Origin: Anaeromyces robustus
Taxonomy: Eukaryota > Neocallimastigomycota > Neocallimastigomycetes > Neocallimastigales > Neocallimastigaceae
Assembly: GCA_002104895.1 (NCBI GenBank)
Contig: MCFG01000042.1
Coordinates: forward strand, 187,501 to 251,500
DNA: 64,000 bases
Reading direction: 5' to 3'
In this document: positions 47,757 through 64,000 of the stretch, in pieces
Numbering within the stretch: the first letter of the stretch is position 1
Layout: every line of letters begins with the position of its first letter
Translations under genes and position numbers: made by a program
The notes under the pieces: model-generated
What the model was told of the DNA's origin: nothing
The model's input: only the letters and a program-made list of their open reading frames with translations
Databases searched by the model: none

Positions 47757-48257
47757 TAATAAAACTGTGATAATTAAAACAGCTTATTTAACTTTAGTTA
47801 TAATTTTTTTATTTTTTATTAATTATTCATTAATATTTTATTTTATTGTTTTTATATTTTTTATTTACTTTTCTTTCCTTTTTTTTTAATTAACTTTTTT
47901 CTAAATTTTTTTATTAATTTTCTGTCTATCTTTTTTTTTTTTTTTTGTAGTTAACTTTTTTTGCAGTTAATTTTTTTTATATAATTTATTTTTGTTAATA
48001 TTTTTTTTTATAGTTTATATTTTTGTTTTTTTTTTATTTTTATTTTTTTTTATTTTTCAGTATTTGAGAAAAAAAGTTCTTTTTATATTATGTAAATAAT
48101 AATAAATAAACTTTTGGTGATTTTTTGTAGATAAAACAAGAAAAAAAAAAAAGAAAAAAGAAAAAAGGAATGTGGTGAGGTTACACAAAATATAAAAATA
48201 AATTAAAAAATACAATACAATGAAATTAATTCAGCCATTTTTTTTTAATTATATTAT
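47757..48257. repeat. Duplicated CotH B 5' region, unit 2 (decayed)
   Basis: Second copy of the exon 1 and promoter segment. The exon-1 match AATAAAACTGTGATAATTAA is kept, but the start-codon end has changed (AACAGCTTATTT instead of AACCAACATTTT), so the ATG is gone. It is a headless, non-coding copy. Confidence 0.85.
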
Positions 48258-48492
48258 TAGATTGATAATAATTTATTTAATAATAAAAATCTTTTTAAAA
48301 AGAAATAAAGTTTATTATCTATTTTTATTTTTATTTTATTATAATGTATTATAATTATTCAAAAAAAAAAAAAATAAAAAATTTTTAAATATATTAATAA
48401 AAGATTATTAATATCTAATATTAATAAGAATTAAATCATTTTTATTTTTATTTTTTATTTCATATTACAAAAAAGAAAAATTAATAATATTT

Positions 48493-52937
<4,445 letters not shown>

Positions 52938-53364
52938 CTTTTTATATATTGATTATATTATTTATTTTATTATATTTTTATAATTATGTTTGAACTTTTT
53001 TTTTTTTTTTTTAAAATTTTATACTTTTTACTTTTATTATTATTTTTATAATTTTTTTTTATTCATTTGTTAATTATAATTTTATTATTTACTTTTATTA
53101 TTTATTTTTATTATTTTATTTTTTCTTGTTCTATTTTTTTCTGTTTTATTTTTTTTTTCTGTTTTATTTTTTTTTTCTGTTTTATTTTTTTTTTTTTTTA
53201 TATATTTAATTTTGTATATATTTAATTATGTATATATTTAATTTTGTATATTTAATTTTTTTTTTTTAAATTTTATGAGAAAATATTTTGTTTTTATAGT
53301 TTTTCCTTTTTTTTATATTATATATTTTAAATTTTGAGAAAATATTTAATATTTTATTTTAATA

Positions 53365-53395
<31 letters not shown>

Positions 53396-54554
53396 TTTTT
53401 CTTTAATAAATAATAAATATTTAACTTTTTTAATTTTTTTTATGTTTAATAATTATTTCATTATTATTTGTTTTTTGTTATATTAAAAATTAAACCAAAA
53501 TTTAATGATTTATTGATTTAATCAAAAAATTAAATTCATTATATATTAAATTATATTTTAATATATTATGTATTTAATTTTTTGATTGTCAATCCTTTTT
53601 TAAATTTTTAATTTATTAAAGTTTTTTAAAAAAAAAAAATCTTTTATCGAACACTCTATTTCACTTTCCCCAAAATGAAATTAATAATATTTTAACGTTA
53701 TAGGGTTATTTTGTAGTTGTTATTAATATTTAAATTTATTTGCTTTTTTTTTTTATTTTTTTTCTCTATTAAATTTTTAATAGTATTAATTTTATTAGAA
53801 AAAAAAAAAAAAAGAATAAATTAATATTAAATTGTAATTATTATTATTGTTATTATATGAAATTTATTTATGTTTTATTATACTATAAACAAAATTGTTT
53901 TTATTTTTATTTTTATTTTATTTTATTTTATTTCATTTTATTTTATTTTATTATAGAAATTAAACGTTTTTTTTTTCAAAATTTATCTCAGTTTATCGTA
54001 TTCAAAAAACGAAGATAATTAAAAAAGAAAAAAAAAAATATGTTTATTTTTTATTATTTCAAATTATCAATTATATTAACATTTTTCAAAATATATTTAT
54101 ATTATTTAATAATTTAATTCAATTCAATTCAGTTCTATATAATTTTATAATTATGAACATAATAAAATAACAAAAAAAAAAAAAAAAAAAAAAGAAACAA
54201 TTTTAATAAAGAATTAGTTAAAATAACTGTTACTTTTAACTTTTGTTGTTATTGCCTAATTAACAAAAAATATGAATGAGTGAATATTTTATATAATAAT
54301 AATGTTTAAAAAATTTTAAATTATTAATAGTTATATTTATTATAATATATATATATATATAATATTTTTTTCCTCTATTACTATATAATAATAATAATAA
54401 AAAAAAAAAAGCAAAAATATTATAATTATATTTATACTTTACTATATCATTTTTTTTAAATAATTTAATAAATAAATAATTTAATAAATAAATAAATGAA
54501 TGAATATTATTTAATAAATAAATGAATAAATAAATAAATAAATAAATAAATTAA

Positions 54555-54622
<68 letters not shown>

Positions 54623-54680
54623 AAATAAATAAATAAATAAATGAATAAATGAATAAATAAATAAATAAATAAATAAATAA

Positions 54681-54768
<88 letters not shown>

Positions 54769-54870
54769 AAATAAATAAATAAATAAATAAATAAATGAAT
54801 ATTATTTAATAAATAAATGAATAAATAAATAAATAAATAAATAATAAATAATAAATAAATAAATAAATAA

Positions 54871-54907
<37 letters not shown>

Positions 54908-55530
54908 AATTAATTAATATAAATTACATAATATTAACCCCTAAACAAATAATATAAATTTTTTTTTTTTTTAATATATTAAACTTTATTATATTTTATT
55001 TTTTTTTCTATAATTGTTTACAATATTCATGTATTATTGTATCATTCATTTTTTATATTATTATTTTTTGTATTTACATTTTATAAAAAATTGTATTTGT
55101 TTACTTTTTTTTCCAATTATGAAAATAAAAATAAAAAAATAAATAATAATAATAAAAACATTTTTTTTTTTAATGGTTTACTTTAAAATGATATACTTTT
55201 TTCTTTATATTTACTATTAATATTACTTATTATTATTATTATTATTATTTTTTTTTTTTTGCAATTTTTATTTATAAATATAATTTATAAATTATATTTT
55301 TTCTTATATATATTATGAGTATGAATAGTATTTAATAAATGTTTCATTTTTTATTCATTATGTATTAGATATTAATCATAATCATAATTTTTTTTATCCA
55401 AAGGTATCTTATCATGTAAATTATATTATCTTTTTTTTTTTTTTTTTTTTTTTTTTTCATTACTATTTTATTGTATTATTTATTTAATTGATATTTTTTA
55501 ATATTTATTTTTTATTTGTACTGTTTATTC

Positions 55531-55575
<45 letters not shown>

Positions 55576-55846
55576 GTTTTTGTTTTGTTTTGTTTTGTAC
55601 TATTTTGCTTTTTTTATTTTATTTTATTTATTTTCCATTTTTTTTTGTTTTTATTTTATTTCGCTTTTTTAATATTAATAATTATTTTTTGTACATTTCT
55701 ATTTTATGGTTATTTTCATAAAATTTCAAAATTTATTATCAAAATATATTTATTAATTTTTCTTTTCTTTACTTTTTTCTTTTTTTTTTCTTTTTTTTTT
55801 TTTTTTTTTTTTTTTATTCATTATTTTCAAAAATTTATTAATTTTT
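52938..55846. other. Intergenic spacer between CotH C and NMO-like gene 2
   Basis: 2.9 kb of A/T-rich DNA. It holds repeated TTTTTTCTGTTTTATTTT (about 53130-53190), TATATATTTAATTTTGTA repeats (about 53205-53260), the AAAT block at 54470-54905 and long T tracts (about 55429-55457, 55529-55574 and 55790-55815). A GC-containing patch at about 53645-53720 shows no gene. Confidence 0.55.
54470..54905. repeat. (AAAT)n microsatellite with interspersed AAATGAAT and AATAAT variants
   Basis: A long imperfect tract. The phrase GAATATTATTTAATAAATAA recurs (about 54500 and 54798), indicating segmental duplication inside the repeat. Confidence 0.95.
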
Positions 55847-56800
55847 TTATTTATTAACCCATGCTCTGGCAATTTCATCCACAATATCTTTACAAGAATC
55901 AATAGATTTTATTAAATTAGCAACATTACAAATGGTATTACAACCTTCATCTAAATTACCTTTAATCATTGATGAATAAAAATCACCTGTAGATGGATTA
56001 AGATTACCCTTTAAATTAGCTTGAAGAGCTTCTTTTCCAGATTTATGTGGTGTAGTTCTAAATTTAGCAAAACCATTCATAAGACTAAAAGTAATATAAT
56101 CATCTGGATGAGTATTCATAATATCTTTTTTAGCATCATCACAAGCTGGACATTCTTTAGAAAGAATAAATCTTGTACCAACATAAGCACCTTCAGCTCC
56201 AACAATAGCAGCTGCTTTTGCCATTTTTTCATTAATAATACCACCAGCTGCAAGTACTGGAACTTTAACAGCATCTGAAAGTAAAGCAACAGCTGATGTT
56301 GTACCTGTAGATAAAGAAGGCATACAACCGCCTTCATCACAACCTGTAGCAACAATAATATCAGCTCCTGCATTTTCTAATGCAATGGCACCTCTTACTG
56401 TTGGATTGAAATCTCTTGCAATAAGAGTAAAACCATCTTTTTTCCATTGGTCATATTCTTTTGGTGAAGCAGCACCAACAGTAACAAGAATTTTAACATT
56501 TTCTTCTTTACATACTTGAATAATTGGTTTACTTAATCCCATAGGATCATTAGCAGATGGAAAAACATTAACACCAAATGGTTTATCAGTTAATTCTTTA
56601 ATTTGATGAATAGAATTTCTTAATTCTGACATAGTTTCTTCTAATGTAAAAACTGGTTTTTTAAATCCTCCATTTAAACCAAGAACACCAAGTCCACCAG
56701 CATTTGAAACAGCAGCAACAAGTTTTGGTGATGTAATCCACATCATTGGTGCTTGAATTACTGGTTTTTGAATTCCTAAAATTTTACAAACTCTATTCAT
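55847..56800 (-). CDS. Nitronate monooxygenase/FabK-like FMN-binding protein, copy 2
   Basis: 317 aa, one exon, a close paralogue of the 33194 gene with the same barrel motifs: VIQAPMMWITSPK, SNAGGLGVLG, GCDEGGCMP and AAGGIINEKMAKAAAIVGAEG. The residue after the GG pair is Cys instead of Ser; neither copy has the catalytic His of classical fungal nitronate monooxygenases. Differences cluster between residues 42 and 95 and near the C-terminus. It sits on the left of a CotH relic and CotH D, matching the position of copy 1 beside CotH A. The reaction is unknown; FMN binding is well supported. Confidence 0.85.
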   Translation of the reverse strand: MNRVCKILGIQKPVIQAPMMWITSPKLVAAVSNAGGLGVLGLNGGFKKPVFTLEETMSELRNSIHQIKELTDKPFGVNVFPSANDPMGLSKPIIQVCKEENVKILVTVGAASPKEYDQWKKDGFTLIARDFNPTVRGAIALENAGADIIVATGCDEGGCMPSLSTGTTSAVALLSDAVKVPVLAAGGIINEKMAKAAAIVGAEGAYVGTRFILSKECPACDDAKKDIMNTHPDDYITFSLMNGFAKFRTTPHKSGKEALQANLKGNLNPSTGDFYSSMIKGNLDEGCNTICNVANLIKSIDSCKDIVDEIARAWVNK

Positions 56801-56937
56801 TTTTCTTTATATTTCGATTATTATTACTATTAAATAAAAATTTTTATATTATTATTTTATATTTAGATGTATATACAAAAAGAAAAAAAAGAATTTCAAA
56901 AAAAAAAATTCTTTCAATATAAATAAAAAATGAAAAA

Positions 56938-56988
<51 letters not shown>

Positions 56989-57543
56989 AAAAAATATAAA
57001 AAAAAAAGATATTAATTAAAGTTAAAGTTGGAAAAGAAAAACTATCCAATAATATTAAATTGATTGACATAAATTTAATTACAAAATATCCAATAATAAT
57101 ATAAAATATAATGGATATTTTTTTTAATGATTTTAAATTTTCATTTTTTTTATTTTATAGAAAAAAAAGATAAAACAAATAAAACAAAGTAATTATATAT
57201 ATAATATATATAACATTAATAAAAAGGAAAAGAAAAACTCAAAAAGATGACATGAATTTAGGAATATTATTTGCATTTATACTTATAAATAAATTTTATA
57301 TTCGTAAATAATTTTTATTATTTACCATTATTATTAATGTTGTTTTTCAATTAAAATTTTAATTTACTTTATAATCCATATAATTTCAATATATTATTAT
57401 TATATTGTTACCAATATATTAAAAATTTTTTAATTGAATTATTTATATTATTTATATTCTTATAATATATAAAATGTATAAATATTATATTGTTATATAT
57501 AAGTTTTATAACAAATATTTTACATCCATATGGAATTATTTGT

Positions 57544-57585
<42 letters not shown>

Positions 57586-57810
57586 TTATTCTTATTTTTA
57601 TTTTTCATACCTTTTGTTTTAGTTTTATGATTTTTTTCATTTTATTTTTATTTTTATTTTTATTCTATTTTTTTTACATTTATAGATAAAAAATAATTTT
57701 TTTTCTTTATGGTTTATATATATTAATAAATATATAAATATTACTTTTTTATTAGTATATAAAGTATATATATTAAAAAAAATTTTTTGTTTTTTCTTAA
57801 CGGTGCTACT

Positions 57811-57900
57811 TATTCTTCAATATATTTATATTTATACATTTACGCATAGATGAATAATAGAAAATTCTTCCTTTATATTAGATATTTTTATTAATTGAAT
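57811..57900 (-). pseudogene. Relic of a CotH gene 3' end
   Basis: In reverse complement this stretch follows the last 30 codons of CotH A and D: SINKNI-stop-YKGRIFYYSSM, then a small insertion and YKYIEE, against SIDKDVEYKGRIKYYPSMYKYIEE in CotH D. It has an in-frame stop and an insertion, and similarity fades upstream of it. It is the remains of another CotH gene between NMO-like gene 2 and CotH D. Confidence 0.75.
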
Positions 57901-58139
57901 TTTTATATATATAAAATTTAAGATATACTTAATATATATGTTACTATAATAAAAATTTGTTTTATATTTAAATATAATAGATACTTTTTACAATAAATTA
58001 ATTTTAAATGTAATAACTCATTTTAAATTTTTTTTTAAAAAATATAGCTATTTATATTTTATAAATAAATTAAAAAATATTTACAAAAACATAGTATTTA
58101 AATTAGAGTTAAAAAAAATTATAATTTTTATATATCCTT

Positions 58140-58580
58140 CCATTTATTTATTTATTTTTTAATTTATTTATTTTTTTATTTATTTTTTAATTTGTTTATT
58201 TATTTATAGTTTTTTTGTGTTTTTATTGGTTTATTTATTTTTTGCTTATTTATTTATTTAATTTTTTGTTTGTTTATTTTTATTTTTATATAAATATTTA
58301 TTTATTTTCTTTAGTTTATATGTTTATTTATATATGTTTTCTGTTTATTTATATATGTTTTCTGTTTGTTTATATATGTTTTCTGTTTGTTTATATATGT
58401 TTTCTGTTTGTTTATATATGTTTTCTGTTTGTTTATATATGTTTTCTGTTTGTTTATATGTTTAAATATTTATTTGTTTGTTTATTTATATATTTATTTG
58501 TTTGTTTATTTATATATTTATTTGTTTGTTTATTTATATATTTATTTGTTTGTTTGTTTATATATATATTTATTTTTACT
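58140..58580. repeat. (TTTA)n and TATATATGTTTTCTGTTTGT tandem repeats
   Basis: TTTA-type DNA containing about six or seven copies of a 20-21 base unit with TGTTTTCTGTTT (about 58330-58455), followed by TATTTGTTTGTTTATTTATA units (about 58465-58560). Confidence 0.92.
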
Positions 58581-58659
58581 CTATTTTTTCTATAAATATA
58601 TTTTTATTCTATTTTTTTGTATGTTTTTACTTCTTTTTTTTTTTTTTTCTTTTCTATCT

Positions 58660-58751
58660 TTATTTTTTACTTATAAATTTTATTAATTTAAATGTATATA
58701 TGTAATTATTTTTTACTTATAAATTTTATTAATTTAAATGTATATATGTAA
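58660..58751. repeat. 46-bp tandem duplication
   Basis: Two essentially exact copies, 58660-58705 and 58706-58751, each with ACTTATAAATTTTATTAATT, a little over 100 bases beyond the CotH D stop. Confidence 0.9.
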
Positions 58752-58863
58752 TAATTATTTTTTTTTTAAAATGCATATCTATAGATAGATGCAATCTATA
58801 TGGATATGCACTTTTAAAGAAAAAATTAGAAAATAATATTATTAATCAGATAAAAGATATTAT

Positions 58864-61800
58864 TTATTTTCTTCTTAATTGTTCTCCATATTCTTCAATA
58901 TATTTATACATAGATGGATAATACTTAATTCTTCCTTTATATTCGACATCTTTATCAATTGAATATTCATAATTATTATCCATATAAATTGGATCACATT
59001 CCATTTTATAAGTTCTACATATATTTCTATATCTTATTAATATCCAATATTTAAGTCCAAATGAATAAATATTATATGATTTTACTGTAGTAAATTCTGA
59101 ATTAGCTTCCCATTCTTCTATAGTTGAAAAATCTTTTACATTTGTTTTAAATCTTCCTGGATAATGTCCATTTTCATCATATGTTTTATCTTTTTCAATA
59201 TATGGTTTTATTAATGCTTTTAATTCATCAATATGTGGGAAAAGAATAGCAGGATTAAACGCTTTATTAATAACATCTTGAAGAATTTTAATAAAACGTG
59301 TAGGATCTTGTAAAATTAAAATATTTATTAAATTATTATCTGGTAAAAATTCTTCTATAGTATAAACTGGATGCATATCATTTCCACTAAGATCTAAATC
59401 AAAATCATATAATAAGTATAACCATTTTTCATTCTTTGGTTTAAATATAAAATAATTGTGACCATTTTGATAATGATCCCATCCTCCTATTAAAAATTCA
59501 ATTGCCATTTCTGTTAAAAATTGATCAATATCAAATATATCTTCTATATCTGATGCTGAATTAGCATTATCTAAAGTATTAATAAATTCATCCCATTCTG
59601 TCGTATCTTCTTCCATATCATCATTTTCATTTTCACAGAATGGATAATCTCTTGTTAATTGAGACATATCACATTTATATAATGAAGTAGTATCCTTTTC
59701 ACCATATTCAAATTCAACCCATGATAATTTAAATGAATCTGTTAACACATATAATCCCATATATTCATCATTAATATATAATGTTATATAATTAGCAGAT
59801 AATGAAGGAACTCCTAAACGATTATGAATATCAGAAACAAGTTTAGTTCTTAATAAAGTAGGATCTACAGTATCAGGACGTAATTTTAATTGAGTACGAC
59901 CATATAAATTTTTCTTTCCACGAATCTTTACTTTAAATTGTGGTTTTGATAATGTTTTACTAAGATTTCCACTTAATGAAAAAGTAATTTTATCAAAACT
60001 ACTTTCTTTTCTAATATTTTGATTTTTTTTAGTTATTTAGTTGTTATTGTTATTATTGTTGTTTTTGTTTTGGTTTAATTAAAAATATAAAAAAAAGTAT
60101 TATATAAAATAATTTTTTTTTATTTTTTTTAATTATTAAAAATATTATATATTAGTTTATTTATTTAAATATAATTATTTATATTGATTTTATAATATAA
60201 AAGAAATTGTTATCAGAAATAATTTATTATATTATAATATAAATAAATAATAATAATAATTAATAAAAACTCACCCATTAATATTAACTGTCATTTTAGC
60301 ATTTTTCGTTTTAAAATCATTGTTCATATCATTTTTAATTTTATATACTCCTGAATTAATTTTGAAATACTTTTTCATAAAATTATTCAAACCATATTCA
60401 AAAATGGATAATTTTTCATCAATTGAACGTTCAATAAATTGATATTTTACAATAGATTTTGTAAATTCATTATGAGTATTAAAATCACTGTAATTAATAT
60501 TTTTTGAAATTATCATTAAAATTTTTAATAAATTGAATTTTTTATTACTTTGATAAACATATAAATATAAATATTCATTTTCAATATCAAAATCTAAATA
60601 TGAATAATCTTCTTCTTTAAATTTAAATCCTTTAATGATTTCATCAATATTAATTTTAGAGTAACCATCATTAGAAACCTTTAATTCTGGTAATTTTTCT
60701 TCAAAATCAAGAGTAGGACATAATTCTTTAAGATTATATTTTTTTAAATTATTAAGAACTTCGATGATTTCATGATAAATATTATTAAATTGACTTGGCT
60801 TTATTAAAGTTTCATATTTAAATTGATTATATTCATAAATATCTATATAATAATTATTCATATTATCTAAATAAATAAATTTAAATGGACATAAAATTTG
60901 TTGAATTGGTACAAGCTCTTCTTTATATTCAAATGTAGTAATATTAGTAAGAGTTTGATAAATATTTAATAAATTAAAATCTTTATTATTTTGATATACA
61001 TATAATTCAAAATCTTTATTTTTATAATTAAAATATTTATTTTCATATTCTTTTCCATCAAATTTGAAACTTTGCATTATTTCTTCTATATTGATTTTTG
61101 AAATACCATTATCAGATACTTTTAATTCTGGTAATTCTTCTTTAAAATTAAATGATGGATATAATTCTGTAAAATTATAAGACTTTAAAGTTTCAAGATT
61201 TGAATTAATTTCTTTTAATAAAAGTTCAAACTCTTTATGTTTATCTTCAATTGAATCATAATATAATTCGATAAAATATTTTTTTTCATATTTATTATAT
61301 GATTCATTATCAAAGTAGTATTTTCCATCTTCTTTTAAAATAATGAATTTAAATTTATATAAAAAGTTTTTAAAATTATTATCATATATTCCATTTGTAA
61401 AAGTAGTTAAATCAGCCATAGTTTTAAAAATTTTTAAAATATTAAATTTTGGATTACTTTTATAAAGTTCTATAAGAACATCATTTTCTGAACATAATTT
61501 TTCAATACAATAATTACAATTATTTGGATCAAATTTAAATCCTTTAATTACTTTTTTTAAATCAAATTTTGGAATTCCTTCTTTATTAATCTTTAATTCT
61601 GGAAATTCTTTTTTAAAATTATAATTTGGATACATTTCATTAAAATTAATATTTTGAATAATATATAACATTTTTCTTAAATCTATACCTATATTATCTT
61701 TATTGGTATTTATAGCCTCTATTTTTTTTTCATATAATTCATCATTATTATCTTCAACTACATTTCTGTTATTCATTTCATTAAATATTTTATCTGCCTC

Positions 61801-63100
61801 TAGATAATCTATTAATTCATTTGAATTATCAGCATTTAATTGAATATTATAAATATTTTTAAATGATTGATATGAATTTGTATCAAATATATAAGTATTA
61901 TTTTCATTTTTTGAAATAAATTTAAAATAAACTAATCTTCGAGTGAGTTCATCATCCATTTTTGAATTATTAAATGTAGTAATATTAGAAAGTGTAGTTA
62001 AAATATTTAATAAATCAAATTTAGGATTACTTTGATGAACCATAATATTAAGATCATTATAATCATAACCTAGTTCAAGAGAAGTATAATCTTCTAAATT
62101 AAATTTAAATCCTTTCATTATATTATCAATATTTATATTAGAAATACCTTTTTTATTAACTTTTAAATTTGGTAATTTTTTAGAAAAATCGAAATTTGGA
62201 TATTCTTTTTTAAAATTAATTTTTTTCAATAATTCTAATTTTCTTTTCATATTTTTTTTAATTTCTTTTAAATGAAAATATATTCTTTCAAAATGTTTTT
62301 CTTCAAGATTATAAGGAGTAATATTATTGATTGAATTATTTTCATTAAATTGAAATTTACCATCTTTATTTTTAATGATAAATTTAAAGAAAACTAATTC
62401 TTTCTTTAAAGCATTATCCATTTCAATATTAGTGAAAGTAGTCATTTCAGATAACTTCATTAAAAAGTTTAAAATATTATATTTACGATTTCTTTGTAAT
62501 ACAAAAAGCATATAATCATTTTTATCATATTTAGATTTAATATTTGAAAAATAATCCAATGGTTCAAAATTAAATTCTTTTAATATTTCATCTTCATAAA
62601 AATTTAAATAAACTTTATTACTAATTTTTAAAAATGAAAATTTCTTAAAATTAAAATTTGGATATTCTTTTTTAAAATTATATAATTTTAAAAGGATTAA
62701 TAAATATTCAATTTCATCTATTGTTTTATATGTATTCTCTAAGTATTCATAGAAAGTATTATTTATAATATTAAAAGGATCATTCTGATCATTAAATGGT
62801 GATAATAATTGTTTACTACTACTACTTGATGAAGTATAATACTTTAATAAATCGAATTCAACGTCATGTAATGTAATATTAAAAGTAGAAATTTCATTAT
62901 CCATTTTTTCAAAAAGTTCAGCTCTTTGTCCTTTATTAATAAAGGATGTTTCACCTAAGACAAAACATACTAATAAAAATGAAAAGATAAAAAGTTTTAT
63001 TTCAATAAAAATTCATATTTAATAATTTTTTTATATTATTACTTATATAAATGTATATTATACCTTTAAGGAATACAATGATAAATAAAATAAATATCAT
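58864..63100 (-). CDS. CotH-family secreted protein D, intact
   Basis: Exons 63064-63100, 60275-62969 and 58864-60010 sum to 3879 bases, or 1292 aa in one frame. The first exon encodes MIFILFIIVFLK; with VCFVLGETSF it forms the signal peptide. Five ~145-residue modules fill residues 80-895, each opening like NFKKEYPNFDF and containing LPELKVSDNG-type and VYQSNxxFNLL-type cores. A phase-2 intron (GTGAGT donor) follows NAKMTVNING. The CotH domain at about 905-1290 has FKVKIRGKKNLYGRTQLKLR, INDEYMGLYVLTD, GGWDHYQNGHNYF and DFDLDLSG, so the presumed catalytic and metal-binding Asp are kept. It ends YIEEYGEQLRRK like CotH A, its closest relative here in the last exon. No dockerin or membrane anchor is visible. 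It would be secreted, with phosphotransfer to unknown partners possible. Confidence 0.9.
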
Positions 63101-64000
63101 CTTTAATTTTCAAATTCATATATTATGTATTATTTTTTTATGATTTACAATTTTTTTTATATTTTTTATTTTTTTTATAATTATTTTTTTAATAATATTT
63201 TGATATAGTAAATAGTTTTATTTTTATTTTTATTTTTTTTTAAAAAGAATTTTTATTTTCGATTCTTTAATTATAGAAAAAAAATGTTTAATTTATATAT
63301 ATATTTTTTTTGTTATTTTTGAACATAATAACTAGATTTAATTAAATGTTTAGCAATACATTACACAAAATATTTCACAAATATTTATTTATAATTAAAA
63401 AAAATATAAAAAATAGAAGAAAATGTTTTAATTTATAATTGATTTACATTTATATATATTATATATATTATATATATATATTACTTTTTAAAATAAATAA
63501 TTTATAAAAATTATATATATAATAATTAAAATCCTATTTTTATATGTATATACAAATAAAGTGATAATACATATTTTAGAATATTCTATTATTATATATA
63601 TAATAAGTATAAATCATATAAATATGTTTTAAAAGTTTTAAATGTTTTTCGATTAAGTGTTGTATTACATACTGTTTTATATAATATTTATGATTATCAT
63701 TTTAATGTTCATTTCAAGTAATGCTCAAATAGCTTTATTATTACTTTATTCCGTTACGTAAAATAAACGAACTCACAAAATTCTTTAAATTCACTTATAA
63801 TATCAACACATTGTATTTATTAATTGATTTATATATATATATATATATTATTTTTTAAAATAAAAAATATATAAATAATAATAAAAATATAAGTAATTTA
63901 TTTTACAATTAATTAAAAGTAATTCTTTCTCAAAATTAGTCGTTGATATTATATCTTAATAATTAATATTAATTTTTAGAAAATAATATTAAATAAATTA
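63101..64000. other. Upstream region of CotH D to the window edge
   Basis: A/T-rich DNA holding the CotH D promoter. A slightly more complex patch at about 63640-63790 shows no coding frame or RNA fold that I can support. Confidence 0.5.

Larger units (their letters stand above)
56801..58863. other. Intergenic region with a CotH relic
   Basis: Begins with the NMO-like gene 2 upstream region, including a 46-base A tract (about 56940-56986) and AAAGATATTAATTAAAGTT, which also occurs upstream of copy 1. It then carries the CotH 3' relic (57811-57900), TTTA-type repeats (58140-58580) and a 46-bp duplication (58660-58751). Confidence 0.6.

Noticed and set aside
58330-58455. Regularly spaced TGTTTTCTGTTT units that recall a CRISPR array
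   Set aside because: There are no unique spacers: units abut as a simple tandem repeat of 20-21 bases in a eukaryotic-type genome.

Overview
The window looks like nuclear DNA from an anaerobic gut fungus (Neocallimastigomycota). The spacers are almost pure A/T, full of (AAAT)n, (ATA)n and homopolymer tracts, and the genes are islands of clearly higher GC. Several genes carry short GT-AG introns. The gene content also fits: secreted pectin methylesterases with fungal family-1 cellulose-binding modules, a cluster of large secreted CotH-family proteins, and an FMN-dependent nitronate monooxygenase-like family of bacterial appearance. No organism label was available, so this placement is inference.

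Layout. (1) 1-1791: the 3' part of a TRIC-type cation-channel gene with an 18-base microexon. (2) 2230-3152: a 5'-truncated non-LTR retrotransposon relic, bounded by a 38-base poly(T) and a perfect 29-bp hairpin. (3) 4163-15530: four copies of an O-acetylhomoserine sulfhydrylase (homocysteine synthase) gene in the order -,+,+,-. Copies 2-4 are almost identical; copy 1 has diverged and has an extended C-terminus. (4) 17011-26606: three pectinesterase paralogues. The first lacks a cellulose-binding module and has Asn in place of a catalytic Asp; the other two end in a CBM1. The three differ in intron content. (5) 27694-32193: the ribosome-quality-control factor Rqc2/NEMF, a three-exon housekeeping gene. 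(6) 33194-63100: a repeated block with two nitronate-monooxygenase-like genes and four CotH genes, all on the minus strand, plus a CotH 3' relic, a duplicated CotH promoter and first exon, and a 230-bp element with inverted ends that looks like a MITE.

How the genes relate. The pectinesterases fit plant-wall breakdown: de-esterified pectin becomes accessible, and the CBM1 holds the enzyme on cellulose. The homocysteine synthases would fix sulfide into homocysteine, which suits a sulfide-rich gut. Each CotH gene has the same plan: a 34-37 bp first exon encoding most of a signal peptide, a large exon with five modules of about 145 residues, and a last exon with the CotH kinase-like domain. Two of the four have a frameshift in the large exon, and a third has Glu at the presumed catalytic Asp. 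The region therefore shows a gene family in active turnover by duplication, conversion and decay.

All splice sites are proposed from GT/AG signals, phase and comparison between the paralogues in this window. Nothing has been checked against transcripts or databases.
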